The notes: generated by a model not told the origin, from the sequence alone. A stretch of 64,000 nucleotides of DNA from Bradyrhizobium rifense (GCF_008123425.1 NZ_VSSS01000030.1:277573-341572); one strand, 5' to 3'; positions 50,605-60,024 are shown, counted from the first letter of the stretch. A program made the numbers and translations.

Positions 50605-51150
50605 TCACATCTTCACCATCTCGGTGCAATATTTCGGCAGCAGTGCCGCGATCAACTTGCCCTTCTCGGCCATCTCTTCCGGGGTCGGCTTCGGCGGTGG
50701 CGATGTGCGGCTTTCGACGGGAAAGCCGACCGCCAGGAAGAATTCGTCCTGCCCCGCGGGCGTACACATACACAGCATGCGGGCCGTCTTGCCGGACACG
50801 TTCTTGAACGCATGCGGCGCGTTGGCCGGAACGTTGACGGTCGCCCCCGCACTTACGGTATGGGACTTTCCGCGAAAGGTGAATTCAAGTTCGCCTTCGA
50901 GCAGAGTGAACATTTCCTCGAAGTCGTGGCGGTGCGGTGGGGGCCCGCCGCCCGCGGGTACCAGCATGTCGACCAGGCAATAGCGTCCAGCGGTCTGCGC
51001 ACCTGACACCAGGATCGTGTAGGTGCCGCCGGCCACAGAGACATGCGGCACGTCGGAGCCGTCGGGATCGGCGACCGTCAGGAGGCGGCCGGGATCGTCG
51101 GCGGGGATCGTGGAAGCTGACGGAGATTTTGCAGAAGGCGCGTTGGTCAT
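50605..51150 (-). CDS. Cupin domain protein
   Basis: A 181-aa protein with cupin motif 1 GGPPPHRHDFEEMFTLLEGELEFTFRG (two His, one Glu as metal ligands) and motif 2 region VPANAPHAFKNVSG. The C-terminal 45 residues are a helical extension. Such single-domain cupins include small-molecule dioxygenases and isomerases, but the substrate cannot be told. It converges with the MFS gene. Confidence 0.88.
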   Translation of the reverse strand: MTNAPSAKSPSASTIPADDPGRLLTVADPDGSDVPHVSVAGGTYTILVSGAQTAGRYCLVDMLVPAGGGPPPHRHDFEEMFTLLEGELEFTFRGKSHTVSAGATVNVPANAPHAFKNVSGKTARMLCMCTPAGQDEFFLAVGFPVESRTSPPPKPTPEEMAEKGKLIAALLPKYCTEMVKM

Positions 51151-51182
51151 CTCGGATCTCGTTGCCTGCGGTGATTGCCAAC

Positions 51183-51213
51183 AAAAAGGCCGGCTGAACA
51201 GCCGGCCTTTTCA
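51183..51213. terminator. Bidirectional terminator between the cupin gene and clpA
   Basis: AAAAAGGCCGGCT-GAAC-AGCCGGCCTTTTC has a perfect 9-bp GC-rich stem with A- and T-runs on its two sides. It lies just upstream of the cupin start and just past the clpA stop, on the minus strand. Confidence 0.9.
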
Positions 51214-51230
51214 ATTCATGACGCTCGCGA

Positions 51231-53642
51231 TCAAGCCTTGACCAGCGGGCCCTTGGAGGTCGGCCCCTTGGAGCCGCCGGGACCGGGACCGCCCGGCTTA
51301 GACTTCCCCGGCGGGCGCTTGCGGGCGGGCAGCTTTTCCTGCTTCGGCGTGACCGGACCCTCGACGAACTCGAAGCCGATCTTTTCCTTGGTCTCGTCGG
51401 CCTCGTCCTTGACCAGGACGACGCGGACGTGGCCGCCGCCCTTGAGCTTGCCGAACAGCACCTCGTCAGCCAGCGGCTTCTTGATGTGCTCCTGGATGAC
51501 ACGGGCCATCGGACGCGCACCCATCTGCTCGTCATAGCCGTGCTGGACCAGCCAGATCTTGGCGGGCTCGGACAGTTCGATGGTGACGTCGCGGTCGCCG
51601 AGCTGCGCTTCGAGCTGAAGCACGAACTTCTCGACCACCGTGCCGATCACCTCGACACTGAGATGGCCGAACGAGACGATGGCATCGAGACGGTTGCGGA
51701 ATTCCGGCGCGAACTGCCGGTTGATCGCCTCGTGGTCGTCGCCTTCCCGCTTCGAGCGCGTGAAGCCGAACGCCTGCTTGGCGAGATCCGAAGCACCTGC
51801 ATTCGTCGTCATGATCAGGATCACGTTACGGAAGTTGACCTGCTTGCCATTGTGGTCGGTGAGCCGGCCGTGATCCATGATCTGGAGCAGCACGTTGTAG
51901 AGATCGGGATGTGCCTTCTCGATTTCGTCGAGCAGCACCACGCAATGCGGATGCTGGTCGACGCCGTCGGTCAGGAGACCACCCTGGTCGAAGCCGACAT
52001 AGCCGGGAGGCGCGCCGATCAGGCGCGACACGGTGTGCCGCTCCATGTACTCCGACATGTCGAAGCGCAACAACTCGACGCCGAGCGACGCCGCGAGCTG
52101 CTTGGCAACCTCGGTCTTGCCGACGCCGGTCGGACCCGAGAACAGGTAGCAGCCGATCGGCTTCTCCGGCTCGCGCAGACCCGCGCGGGCGAGCTTGATC
52201 GAAGCGGCGAGCGACTCGATCGCCTTGTCCTGGCCGAACACCGTTCGCTTCAGGGTCTGCTCGAGATGCTTGAGCACCTCGGCGTCGTCCTTCGACACGC
52301 TCTTCGGCGGGATCCGCGCCATCGAGGCAATCGTGGTCTCGATCTCCTTGATGCCGATGGTCTTCTTGCGCTTGTTCTCGGCGACCAGCATCTGCGCCGC
52401 GCCGGACTCGTCGATCACGTCGATCGCCTTGTCGGGCAGCTTGCGGTCGTGGATGTAGCGCGAGGACAGCTGCACCGCAGCCTCGATCGCCTCATTGGTG
52501 TATTTCAGCCGGTGATAGTCTTCGAAGTAGGGCTTGAGGCCCTTGAGGATGGCGATGGCGTCTTCGACCGTCGGCTCGTTGATGTCGATCTTCTGGAAGC
52601 GCCGCACCAGCGCGCGGTCCTTCTCGAAGTGCTGGCGGTATTCCTTGTAAGTGGTCGAGCCCATGCAGCGGATCGTGCCCGAGGCCAACGCAGGCTTGAG
52701 CAGGTTCGATGCGTCCATTGCGCCACCCGACGTCGCGCCCGCACCGATCACGGTGTGGATCTCGTCGATGAACAGGATGGCGTTGGGATGTGCCTCGAGC
52801 TCCTTCAGCACCTGCTTGAGGCGCTCCTCGAAGTCGCCGCGATAGCGCGTGCCCGCGAGCAGCGTGCCCATGTCGAGCGAGAACACGGTCGCAGCCGCCA
52901 GCACCTCCGGCACCTCGCTGTCGACGATGCGCTTGGCCAAGCCCTCTGCGATCGCTGTCTTGCCGACGCCGGCCTCGCCCACGAACAGCGGATTGTTCTT
53001 CTGGCGGCGGCACAGCACCTGGATCGCGCGGTTGATCTCGGAATTGCGTCCGATCACCGGATCGATCTTGCCGTCACGCGCCTTCTTGTTGAGGTTGACG
53101 CAATAGGTCTCGAGCGCCTCGCCCTTCTTCTTGGCGTCCTCGGCACCCTTGGTCTCGGTCTCCTCGTCGACGCCGCGCACCGGCCGCGCCTCGGAGACGC
53201 CCGGCCGCTTGGCAATGCCGTGGCTGATGTAGTTGACGGCGTCGTAGCGCGTCATGTCCTGCTCCTGCAGGAAGTACGCGGCATGACTTTCGCGCTCGGC
53301 GAAGATCGCGATCAACACGTTCGCACCGGTCACCTCTTCGCGACCGGAGGATTGCACATGGATCACCGCGCGCTGGATCACGCGCTGGAAACCGGCGGTC
53401 GGCTTGGCGTCGTCGGCGCCATCCGTCACCAGATTTTCGAATTCGGTCTCAAGATAATTGACGAGGCTCGTGCGGAGCTTGTCGAGATCGACGCTGCAGG
53501 CACGCATGACGGCGGCTGCATCGGAGTCATCGATCAAGGAGAGCAGGAGATGCTCGAGCGTCGCGTATTGGTGATGACGCTCGTTGGCGATCGCCAGTGC
53601 ACGATGCAGGGATTGTTCAAGGCTTTGGGAAAAAGTCGGCAT
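51231..53642 (-). CDS. clpA: ATP-dependent Clp protease ATP-binding subunit ClpA
   Basis: An 803-aa AAA+ unfoldase. The N-domain (about 1-145) has two Clp repeats beginning MPTFSQSLEQSLHRALAIANERHHQYATLEHLLLSL. AAA domain 1 has Walker A GEAGVGKT, AAA domain 2 has GPTGVGKTE, with the ClpP-binding loop and arginine finger regions in place. It unfolds substrates for ClpP and works with the ClpS adaptor encoded just upstream. The C-terminal 45 residues form a Lys/Pro/Gly-rich tail (about KLPARKRPPGKSKPGGPGPG) beyond the normal E. coli end. Confidence 0.96.
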   Translation of the reverse strand: MPTFSQSLEQSLHRALAIANERHHQYATLEHLLLSLIDDSDAAAVMRACSVDLDKLRTSLVNYLETEFENLVTDGADDAKPTAGFQRVIQRAVIHVQSSGREEVTGANVLIAIFAERESHAAYFLQEQDMTRYDAVNYISHGIAKRPGVSEARPVRGVDEETETKGAEDAKKKGEALETYCVNLNKKARDGKIDPVIGRNSEINRAIQVLCRRQKNNPLFVGEAGVGKTAIAEGLAKRIVDSEVPEVLAAATVFSLDMGTLLAGTRYRGDFEERLKQVLKELEAHPNAILFIDEIHTVIGAGATSGGAMDASNLLKPALASGTIRCMGSTTYKEYRQHFEKDRALVRRFQKIDINEPTVEDAIAILKGLKPYFEDYHRLKYTNEAIEAAVQLSSRYIHDRKLPDKAIDVIDESGAAQMLVAENKRKKTIGIKEIETTIASMARIPPKSVSKDDAEVLKHLEQTLKRTVFGQDKAIESLAASIKLARAGLREPEKPIGCYLFSGPTGVGKTEVAKQLAASLGVELLRFDMSEYMERHTVSRLIGAPPGYVGFDQGGLLTDGVDQHPHCVVLLDEIEKAHPDLYNVLLQIMDHGRLTDHNGKQVNFRNVILIMTTNAGASDLAKQAFGFTRSKREGDDHEAINRQFAPEFRNRLDAIVSFGHLSVEVIGTVVEKFVLQLEAQLGDRDVTIELSEPAKIWLVQHGYDEQMGARPMARVIQEHIKKPLADEVLFGKLKGGGHVRVVLVKDEADETKEKIGFEFVEGPVTPKQEKLPARKRPPGKSKPGGPGPGGSKGPTSKGPLVKA

Positions 53643-53935
53643 TCGCGTCCTCTATGGCCCCCACCATCATGATCGCCATCGCCCGGTCAGGCAACAACAA
53701 CCTTTGTCACATATAGTTATACTAGACCGCGGCAAAAGACCGGTTCCGCGACTCAATGGGCATTACGCGCCCACCGCATTGTCGATGCAAAACCCGTTCC
53801 GATTTGGGCAAAACTACCCATTTGGGCAGGATTGGCGTCGGCGCTGATTGTCGCCGGATCATGCAGCGGTATCCGCTGACATCACACACCGCACGAACAG
53901 AACCGATCTAAAGAACCCGGGACGCGAACGCGCAG

Positions 53936-54268
53936 TTACTTCTTTTCCATCACGCATTGCAGCGGGTGCTGGTGCTTGCGGGCGAAATCCATCACCTGAG
54001 TCACCTTGGTCTCGGCAATCTCGTAAGTGAACACGCCGCACTCGCCGATGCCGTGATGATGGACGTGCAGCATGATCTTGGTCGCGGCCTCGACATCCTT
54101 CTGGAAGAACTTCTCCAGCACGTGGACGACGAACTCCATTGGCGTGTAGTCGTCGTTCAGGATCAGCACGCGATACAGGTTGGGCCGCTTGGTCTTTGGC
54201 TTGACCTTGGTGATGACGGACGTGTTCGGACCCGCCGGGCCACCGGAACGGTTCTCATCATTGCTCAT
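53936..54268 (-). CDS. clpS: ClpS adaptor protein
   Basis: The start is placed at the ATG at 54268 (MSNDENRSGG), giving 110 aa; a longer start at 54328 is possible, and neither has a strong ribosome site. ClpS motifs: YRVLILNDDYTPMEFVVHVLEKFF (the Asn-Asp pair and Met line the N-degron pocket) and IMLHVHHHGIGECGVFTYEIAETK. It delivers N-end-rule substrates to ClpA. It lies 293 bp upstream of clpA in the same direction. That gap holds two TTTGGGCA direct repeats (53803 and 53821) whose role is unknown. Confidence 0.94.
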   Translation of the reverse strand: MSNDENRSGGPAGPNTSVITKVKPKTKRPNLYRVLILNDDYTPMEFVVHVLEKFFQKDVEAATKIMLHVHHHGIGECGVFTYEIAETKVTQVMDFARKHQHPLQCVMEKK

Positions 54269-54750
54269 CCGAGGAGCGTGGGCGGCGGCGGCCGCTGACA
54301 GGTCGAGTCTGGAAGTCAATTGCGGCATGGCTCAGGCGTTCAAATTCCCCACGGAAGCGTATGGCGGTTTGCCGCGCGGTCCCGAACCCGGGAACCTCGC
54401 GCAAGCGCGCCGCCTTGGATCGCCGCTTCCAACCGGTCCGGTCGAAGCCGGATCAGTTGCTGGGAATATGGGCCCGCCCCCGGCTCGCCGCAAGCATGCG
54501 AAGGCCCAGCCAATGCGGCCGCGACGGTCCCGATTCCCGGTCCGGGCGATCCGGGCCAAGGTTAACCAATCCGGACTGATTTGCCAAAAATTTCCCACTG
54601 GTCCGTTCAGAGGGTGTTGACCAGGAACCTGACGCGGGCATGGCCGCGGCGGTTTGGCGCGGGATTCCACCGTTTTTCTACGGCCCGATTTACCCGCCGT
54701 TCAAGGCTGTGGCGTGAAATCGGGCAGAACCACAGATCTCGGGGATCGTC
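54269..54750. other. Intergenic region without a recognised gene
   Basis: This 482-bp gap between divergent clpS and the TadG-like gene has no open frame with family features or a good ribosome site. It must hold the promoters of both. A G/C-rich repeat run around 54360-54560 encodes only short low-complexity frames. I see nothing else in it. Confidence 0.5.
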
Positions 54751-56406
54751 ATGTTTCGCCTACCCGTCGACTCCCGCTTCGGCCGATTGCTTGCTCGCTT
54801 TGTGTCCGCCGAGCAAGGCAACATCGCCGTCATTTTCGCCATCACGCTGCTCCCGATCCTCTGCATGGTCGGCGCCGCCGTCGACTACTCTCGCGCATCC
54901 CGCGCACGCTCGTCGATGCAGGCCGCCCTCGACTCCACCGCGCTGATGCTGTCGAAGGATTTGACGGCAGGAACGATCACGACTTCGGACATCAGCACGA
55001 AGGCGCTGAGCTACTTCTCGGGTCTCTATACCGATACCGAGGCCAAAGGCGTCAACATCAGCCCCACCTACACGGCCGCGACCACGAGTGCGGCAGCCAC
55101 CCTGCTGCTGAATGGCTCCGGTTACATCACCTCCGATTTCATGCAGATTGCCGGCTTTCCGACGCTCGGCTTCAACACCACCTCGACCTCCACCTGGGGC
55201 AACGCGAAAATGCGCGTTGCGCTTGTGCTCGACAACACGGGATCGATGGCACAGGACGGCAAGATCACGGCACTGAGAAACGCCGTGGCCGGATCCGGCG
55301 GCCTCATCGACCAGCTCAGCGCCCTCAGCAAGAACAGCGGCGATGTCTATATTTCGGTCGTCCCGTTTGCCAAGGACGTGAATGTTGGATCCAGCAATTA
55401 CGCGCAGAGCTGGATCGATTGGACGAGCTGGGAAGCGGAGGCACCGGACCTCGTGTCGTCCAAGCCCTCGAATTGGGCGAACATCGGACCGGGCTCCAAC
55501 TGCCCGTGGACGATGTCAAATAACGGCTTCACTTGCGTGAATGGTCCGGGCAGCACATCGGCGGTCAGTACCATCCCGAATTCGGGCTCGAACAAAGGGC
55601 TGATCTGCCCCGGGACCAATGGCGGTGGCTCGTACAAGTACCACTATTTGATCAATGGCTGCTATAACAGCGTGGCATCGGGCTCAACGTATACGCACAC
55701 ATGGCAGCCGAATTCCCACTCGACGTGGAGCGGATGCATTACGGATCGGACCCAGCCCTACGACGCGCAGTCCACGGCGCCGAACACAAGCACTGTCGCC
55801 ACCTTGTTCCCGGCAGAGCAATACTACGAGAACAGCACTTCCTTTTGCAGCAGCAGCGCTTCGACCCAGCTCGAGCCGATCATCCCGCTGAGCTATAATT
55901 GGAGCGCACTCAAGACCGCGGTCAACGCAATGCAGCCAACCGGCGGCACCAATCAGGTGGTCGGTCTGGCCTGGGGGTGGCTGTCGCTCTTGCAGAGCGC
56001 TCCGTTGAACGCGCCGGCGGAAAGCGGCACCAGCGGCACCACCTACAACAGGGTCATCATCCTGCTGTCCGACGGCCTGAACACCGAGAACCGCTGGCCG
56101 GCCTACGGCGATGGCAGCAGCCAGACCACCACCTACGGCAACAGCACCTTCCCCGGTTCGATCGACGCCAGGCAGCAGGTTCTGTGCGACAACCTGCACA
56201 ACGCCAGGGACTCCGGCGGCGCACCGATGTACACGATCTACACGATCCAGGTGAACACGAGCTCGCCCGCCGATCCCACGTCGGCGATCCTGAAATACTG
56301 CGCGAGCAGTCCGGACAAGTTCTACATGCTCACCAGCTCGAGCCAGATCGTGACCACGTTCAACACAATCGGGACTGCTCTCAGCAAGCTGCGGCTGGCG
56401 AGATAG
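54751..56406 (+). CDS. TadG-like pilus assembly protein with VWA domain
   Basis: A 551-aa protein. A short N-terminus is followed by the TadE/G transmembrane segment EQGNIAVIFAITLLPILCMVGAAVDYSRA (about residues 22-52). The large exported part contains a von Willebrand A domain with the metal-site DNTGSMAQDGK (about 168) and later IILLSDGLNTEN. Mid-protein inserts are Ser/Thr/Gly-rich with several cysteines. TadG-type proteins belong to Flp/Tad pili, yet no other tad gene is nearby. It is followed by a terminator at 56428. Confidence 0.85.
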   Translation: MFRLPVDSRFGRLLARFVSAEQGNIAVIFAITLLPILCMVGAAVDYSRASRARSSMQAALDSTALMLSKDLTAGTITTSDISTKALSYFSGLYTDTEAKGVNISPTYTAATTSAAATLLLNGSGYITSDFMQIAGFPTLGFNTTSTSTWGNAKMRVALVLDNTGSMAQDGKITALRNAVAGSGGLIDQLSALSKNSGDVYISVVPFAKDVNVGSSNYAQSWIDWTSWEAEAPDLVSSKPSNWANIGPGSNCPWTMSNNGFTCVNGPGSTSAVSTIPNSGSNKGLICPGTNGGGSYKYHYLINGCYNSVASGSTYTHTWQPNSHSTWSGCITDRTQPYDAQSTAPNTSTVATLFPAEQYYENSTSFCSSSASTQLEPIIPLSYNWSALKTAVNAMQPTGGTNQVVGLAWGWLSLLQSAPLNAPAESGTSGTTYNRVIILLSDGLNTENRWPAYGDGSSQTTTYGNSTFPGSIDARQQVLCDNLHNARDSGGAPMYTIYTIQVNTSSPADPTSAILKYCASSPDKFYMLTSSSQIVTTFNTIGTALSKLRLAR

Positions 56407-56427
56407 CCCTGCACAATTTGCAAAGAG

Positions 56428-56456
56428 AAAGCCGGGCTGAACCAGCCCGGCTTTCT
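56428..56456. terminator. Rho-independent terminator after the TadG-like gene
   Basis: AAAGCCGGGCT-GAACC-AGCCCGGCTTTCTT gives an 11-bp stem with A- and T-tracts. It lies between convergent genes (TadG-like, plus; phasin, minus) and can serve both. Confidence 0.9.
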
Positions 56457-56480
56457 TGATTCCAAAACTTGTCGCGCGAA

Positions 56481-56819
56481 TTACTGGACGGCCGGGGTGA
56501 ACTTCGACACGACCGTTTCGACCGGCTTGAATGCCTGCTTGGCGAGGTCGCTGTAGAGGCCGGCGATCTTCTGCGATTCCGCGACGAAGGTCTCGTAGGC
56601 CGAACGGGCGAAATCGGTCTGGGCTTCCATCGCCTTGTCCAGCGACTTCACGCCGGAAAGCTTCTCGACGAAGGACTTGGTGTCTTCAAAAGACTTCTTG
56701 GTGTAGTCGCCATACGCGCTGGCGATCGCCTGGAGGCCGTGCTGCACCGAGGTCGCCGAAGCAACGCAGGTCTCGAAATGCTCTTTGCCGTAGTTCTGAA
56801 AGTCTTCAACCTTGAACAT
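56481..56819 (-). CDS. Phasin (PHB granule-associated protein)
   Basis: The start is the ATG at 56819, after AAAAGGA; the product is 112 aa. It is amphipathic helical with the phasin pattern: MFKVEDFQNYGKEHFETCVASAT, TKKSFEDTKSFVEKLSGVKSLDKAMEAQTDFARSAYETFVAESQKIAGLYSDLAKQAFKPVE. Phasins coat polyhydroxybutyrate granules. Two GTGCRACGCAC palindromes flank the -35 region of its promoter, which fits control by the PhaR repressor. Confidence 0.92.
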   Translation of the reverse strand: MFKVEDFQNYGKEHFETCVASATSVQHGLQAIASAYGDYTKKSFEDTKSFVEKLSGVKSLDKAMEAQTDFARSAYETFVAESQKIAGLYSDLAKQAFKPVETVVSKFTPAVQ

Positions 56820-56876
56820 CTTGGAATCCTTTTCCCTGGCTCGCGTCCGGAAGCCCCGGCTCCCTGACTCTGCCCA

Positions 56877-56922
56877 CAATTAGTGCAACGCACAAAAAAG
56901 TCAAGAATCTTGTGCGACGCAC
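56877..56922 (-). promoter_or_regulatory. Phasin promoter with two GTGCRACGCAC operators (probable PhaR sites)
   Basis: On the minus strand, TTGACT (56904-56899), 16 bp, TAATTG (56882-56877) form a sigma-70-like promoter. One palindrome GTGCAACGCAC (56883-56893) fills the spacer and a second, GTGCGACGCAC (56912-56922), lies just upstream of the -35, centre-to-centre 29 bp. TGC/GCA-type palindromes are the known recognition elements of PhaR in alphaproteobacteria, so repression until granules form is the likely logic. Confidence 0.7.
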
Positions 56923-57207
56923 AAAAATCGATGCAAGTTGCGGAGATTCCCGGGCTTTCCCGCAAGCATTTCTTAAGCTTTTGGAAACTCCGGCCCCCTA
57001 CCCTGATTCCCTGGACGTGTTCACCTTCCGCAGACGGTCAAAAGCCGTTTGAGAACATCACCTTAGCCAGAACAGCGGCTCAGGCCCAACGTCCCCCGCG
57101 GCGAGCACCAGCGGAGGGACAGCCTGAGCAGGTAATGATCCCGGGTCCGCAGGGCACAATTTCGCCTCACGAGCCGGTGATCAAGTCACAAACGGGGACG
57201 GGGTTCC

Positions 57208-59013
57208 ATGCTTCGTAACAACTGGTCTTCCTCGCGCTTGGCGCGGGTTGGCGTTTTCGGGCTTCTCACGGTCACCACAGCCGTGATCTTCACGACCGAT
57301 GCCGCCGACGCGCGGCGCTATCGGCGCCACTACGCGCACCACCGGGTGCATCGCGACGTTTCCGAAAGCTACAGCCCGCAATTCGCGTCGATCATCGTCG
57401 ACGGCAATTCCGGCACGGTGCTCCAGTCGACCAGCCCCGACGGGATTCGCCATCCCGCCTCGCTCACCAAGATCATGACGCTCTATTTGCTGTTCGAGCG
57501 TCTCGAGTCCGGCAAGATGAAGCTCGACACCGAGATGCCGGTGTCGCAGCACGCCGCCGACCAGGATCCGACCAAGCTCAATCTGCGTGCCGGCCAGACC
57601 ATCCGCGTCGAGGACGCGATCAAGGGTCTCGTCACCCGCTCCGCCAATGACGCTGCCGTTGTGATCGCGGAAGCGATCGGCGGCGACGAGGACGATTTCG
57701 CCGCGATGATGACGCGCAAGGCGCGCGCGCTCGGCATGTCCAAGACGGTCTACCGCAACGCCAACGGCCTTCCCAACGACGAGCAGGTGACGACTGCGCG
57801 CGACCAGGCCACCCTCGGCCGCGCCATCCAGGAGCGCTTCCCGCGCTACTATCGCTATTTCTCGACCACGTCGTTCACCTGGCGCGGCGAGCAGATCCGC
57901 AACCATAATCACCTGCTCGGCAGCGTAGAGGGCGTGGACGGCATCAAGACCGGCTACACCCGCGCCTCCGGCTTCAATCTCGTGACCTCGATGCGCCGCG
58001 GCAACCGCCATCTGATCGGCGTGGTGCTCGGCGGCCGCAGCGGCGGCTCGCGCGACGCCATTATGCGCAATCTGCTCGCGGAAAATCTCGAGAAGGGCGC
58101 GACCACCCACACTGTCGTGGCGGTGACCGAGCGCAACAGTGCCGACACCAGCACCGACGTGGCCGATGCTTCGGATACCCCGGCCCGTCCGGCTGCTCCG
58201 GTTCAGGTCGCGGCCGCCCCTGCCCCCGAGGCACCCGCGCCGCGTCCCGCCTCGCGCCTGTCGGCCCTTGCAGCTGCGACCGCCGCGATGCCGCCGGCCC
58301 AGCCCAAGCCCGAAGCCAAGCCCATGGAGTCCAAGATCGAGCCCGCGCCGCTCACCAATGGCGTGATCTCGAGCCAGCCGCTCGCCCTCATTCCGGGGTC
58401 GTCCGAGCCGATGAAGCCGGTCCGGGTCAAGACGGTTCAGGTCAAGGCCGGCGCGGTCAAGGTCGCGTCCGCCGCCCCGACCCAGGTCGCGCCGCAGGTC
58501 ACCAACACGGTTTCGCCCCGTACCGACGTCGCCGAGACCTCCGGCGCTGTCGTCGCCAGGGCCGACCTTATCAACAAGCCGGAGCCCGCCCGGACCGAGA
58601 TGCCGCAGCAGCCGGCGGGCTTCGGCACCGGCAACGGCATCCTCGGCGTGCTGCCGGCGGCCACCGTCGCTGCCCCGGCGCCCGCTCCGGTCGCGAAGCT
58701 TGCCTCCGCTGATCCGGCACCGCAGCCGATCCAGATGAGCGCCACCACCAAGCCGCTCGCCACCCATAGCGGCTGGATCGTCCAGGTCGGCGCGCTCGAG
58801 AGCGAGGGCGAGGCCCAGCAGCGCATTGAAGCCGCGCGCAGCTCGGCCCGCGGCCTGCTCAGCAAGGCCGATCCGTTCACTGAGCCTGTTGTCGCCAGGG
58901 ACAATCGCAAGCTCTACCGCGCCCGCTTTGCCGGGCTCGAACGGGACCAGGCCGAAGCGGTGTGCAAGGCGCTGAAGCGCGCCGACATCTCCTGCATGAC
59001 CGTCCGCAACTGA
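57208..59013 (+). CDS. D-alanyl-D-alanine carboxypeptidase with C-terminal SPOR domain
   Basis: A 601-aa penicillin-binding protein of the low-molecular-weight class. A signal peptide of about 30 residues ends near ADARR. The active-site motifs are Ser85-x-x-Lys88 (ASLTK), Ser145-x-Asn147 (RSANDA) and Lys247-Thr-Gly (IKTGY). A long Ala/Pro-rich linker (about 310-515) leads to a SPOR domain (WIVQVGALESEGEAQQRIEAAR to the end), which binds denuded septal glycan. It trims D-Ala from peptidoglycan, probably at division sites. It is monocistronic with a terminator at 59036. Confidence 0.94.
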   Translation: MLRNNWSSSRLARVGVFGLLTVTTAVIFTTDAADARRYRRHYAHHRVHRDVSESYSPQFASIIVDGNSGTVLQSTSPDGIRHPASLTKIMTLYLLFERLESGKMKLDTEMPVSQHAADQDPTKLNLRAGQTIRVEDAIKGLVTRSANDAAVVIAEAIGGDEDDFAAMMTRKARALGMSKTVYRNANGLPNDEQVTTARDQATLGRAIQERFPRYYRYFSTTSFTWRGEQIRNHNHLLGSVEGVDGIKTGYTRASGFNLVTSMRRGNRHLIGVVLGGRSGGSRDAIMRNLLAENLEKGATTHTVVAVTERNSADTSTDVADASDTPARPAAPVQVAAAPAPEAPAPRPASRLSALAAATAAMPPAQPKPEAKPMESKIEPAPLTNGVISSQPLALIPGSSEPMKPVRVKTVQVKAGAVKVASAAPTQVAPQVTNTVSPRTDVAETSGAVVARADLINKPEPARTEMPQQPAGFGTGNGILGVLPAATVAAPAPAPVAKLASADPAPQPIQMSATTKPLATHSGWIVQVGALESEGEAQQRIEAARSSARGLLSKADPFTEPVVARDNRKLYRARFAGLERDQAEAVCKALKRADISCMTVRN

Positions 59014-59035
59014 TCTTCCCGACCCGTCCAAGCGA

Positions 59036-59069
59036 AATGCCCGCGCCTTGCGCGGGCATTTTTGTTTTT
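59036..59069 (+). terminator. Rho-independent terminator after the D,D-carboxypeptidase
   Basis: AATGCCCGCG-CCTTG-CGCGGGCATT followed by TTTGTTTTTG is a perfect 10-bp stem with a T-rich tail, 23 bp past the stop codon. Confidence 0.92.
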
Positions 59070-59237
59070 GGGATGCGGTGGCGCTGGAGGCTGTTCCACG
59101 ACAACCTCTCGTCAAGGATTTACGGTTAAAACTTTACTCAAGGGATCGACCACGCCGACAATGGCGGGCATCGGGGCGACGGCAAACAGAGCAAGCGGAG
59201 CTCACGCGGTACGGGCGTTTGTAGCGTAGTGCCGGAG

Positions 59238-59963
59238 TTAGCCGTTATGCGTACGAAGCAGAGTATCCTTGGCCTCGTTTACACGGGCAGCGAGGTACGT
59301 CGAGCCCCCCTGGTCGGGATGCAGTTTCTTCATGAGGGATTTGTGCGCCCGGCTGATGTCGTCGCGCCCCGCTCCCGGCTGCAAGCCAAGGATCTGATAG
59401 GCCTCCTCCGCCGTCATTTTGCCGCTCGACGCCGTGCGGCGCTGCCCCCCTGCCGCGTTGCCCTGCGCGTTCTGACGCCAAGCGGGAAACCGGCGGTCCA
59501 GATAGCTTTCAAGTAAGGCCACGCTCTCGGCGTCGAACGCCGGGACCATCGCCAGCAGGCTTGCAAGATCGAACTCGTCGAGACCGCGCCCGGCGTGAGG
59601 GCCGGCGACGATCTGGCCCGAGAGCTGGCCGGACTCGTGGTCAAGCCGCATGTCCAGAAATGGTGAGCGCACGCGCGAGCTCTGGCCGGACGATCGCGTC
59701 GCGCCACCGCCGAACAGGCCGCCAATATTGCCGAAGCCCGCATTCGCCAATGGCGTCCAGCCGAGCAGTCCGGCGCCAAATATCCCGAGCGGGATCGCCA
59801 CCGCCAGCTCGCCCCGCAAGCCCGTGAAGGCGGCCACCGCAAGCGCGACCACGCCGCCCCCGACCTTGATGGTGCGCGCCAGCACGGCCGGGTTGGCGGC
59901 GCGGAACATCTGGAGCAACAGATAAAGTGTGATAACAGCGACAAGGCCGGCAATCAGGGTCAT
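59238..59963 (-). CDS. Membrane-anchored DnaJ-domain protein
   Basis: The start used is the ATG at 59963 (241 aa); an ATG 24 bp upstream is also possible. Residues 1-80 hold three hydrophobic segments (MTLIAGLVAVITLYLLLQMFR onward). A middle linker is followed by a C-terminal J-domain (about residues 180-241) with YQILGLQPGAGRDDISRAHKSLMKKLHPDQGGS, including the HPD motif. The topology resembles mitochondrial Tim14/Pam18 and bacterial DjlA-like co-chaperones, so it should stimulate DnaK at the membrane. It is 61 bp downstream of the VWA gene in the same direction. Confidence 0.88.
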   Translation of the reverse strand: MTLIAGLVAVITLYLLLQMFRAANPAVLARTIKVGGGVVALAVAAFTGLRGELAVAIPLGIFGAGLLGWTPLANAGFGNIGGLFGGGATRSSGQSSRVRSPFLDMRLDHESGQLSGQIVAGPHAGRGLDEFDLASLLAMVPAFDAESVALLESYLDRRFPAWRQNAQGNAAGGQRRTASSGKMTAEEAYQILGLQPGAGRDDISRAHKSLMKKLHPDQGGSTYLAARVNEAKDTLLRTHNG

Positions 59964-60024
59964 GGCGGGAATATAGTCGCCTCGCATACAAAATGCATGC
60001 GGCCACCGCGCCTTGCGAGCCCCT

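Noticed and set aside
51429..53672. Long open frame (747 codons) opposite clpA
   Set aside because: It mirrors a strong ClpA coding sequence codon by codon, is rich in Arg/Leu/Asp typical of antisense frames in GC-rich DNA, and has no ribosome site or family motif.
53803..53828. TTTGGGCA direct repeats upstream of clpA
   Set aside because: Only two 8-bp copies 18 bp apart; could be a dispersed-repeat remnant, and there is no promoter geometry to support an operator call.
57181..59115. Long open frame (644 codons) opposite the D,D-carboxypeptidase gene
   Set aside because: The plus strand encodes an intact penicillin-binding protein with all active-site motifs; the antisense frame is Gly/Arg/His-rich low-complexity sequence.
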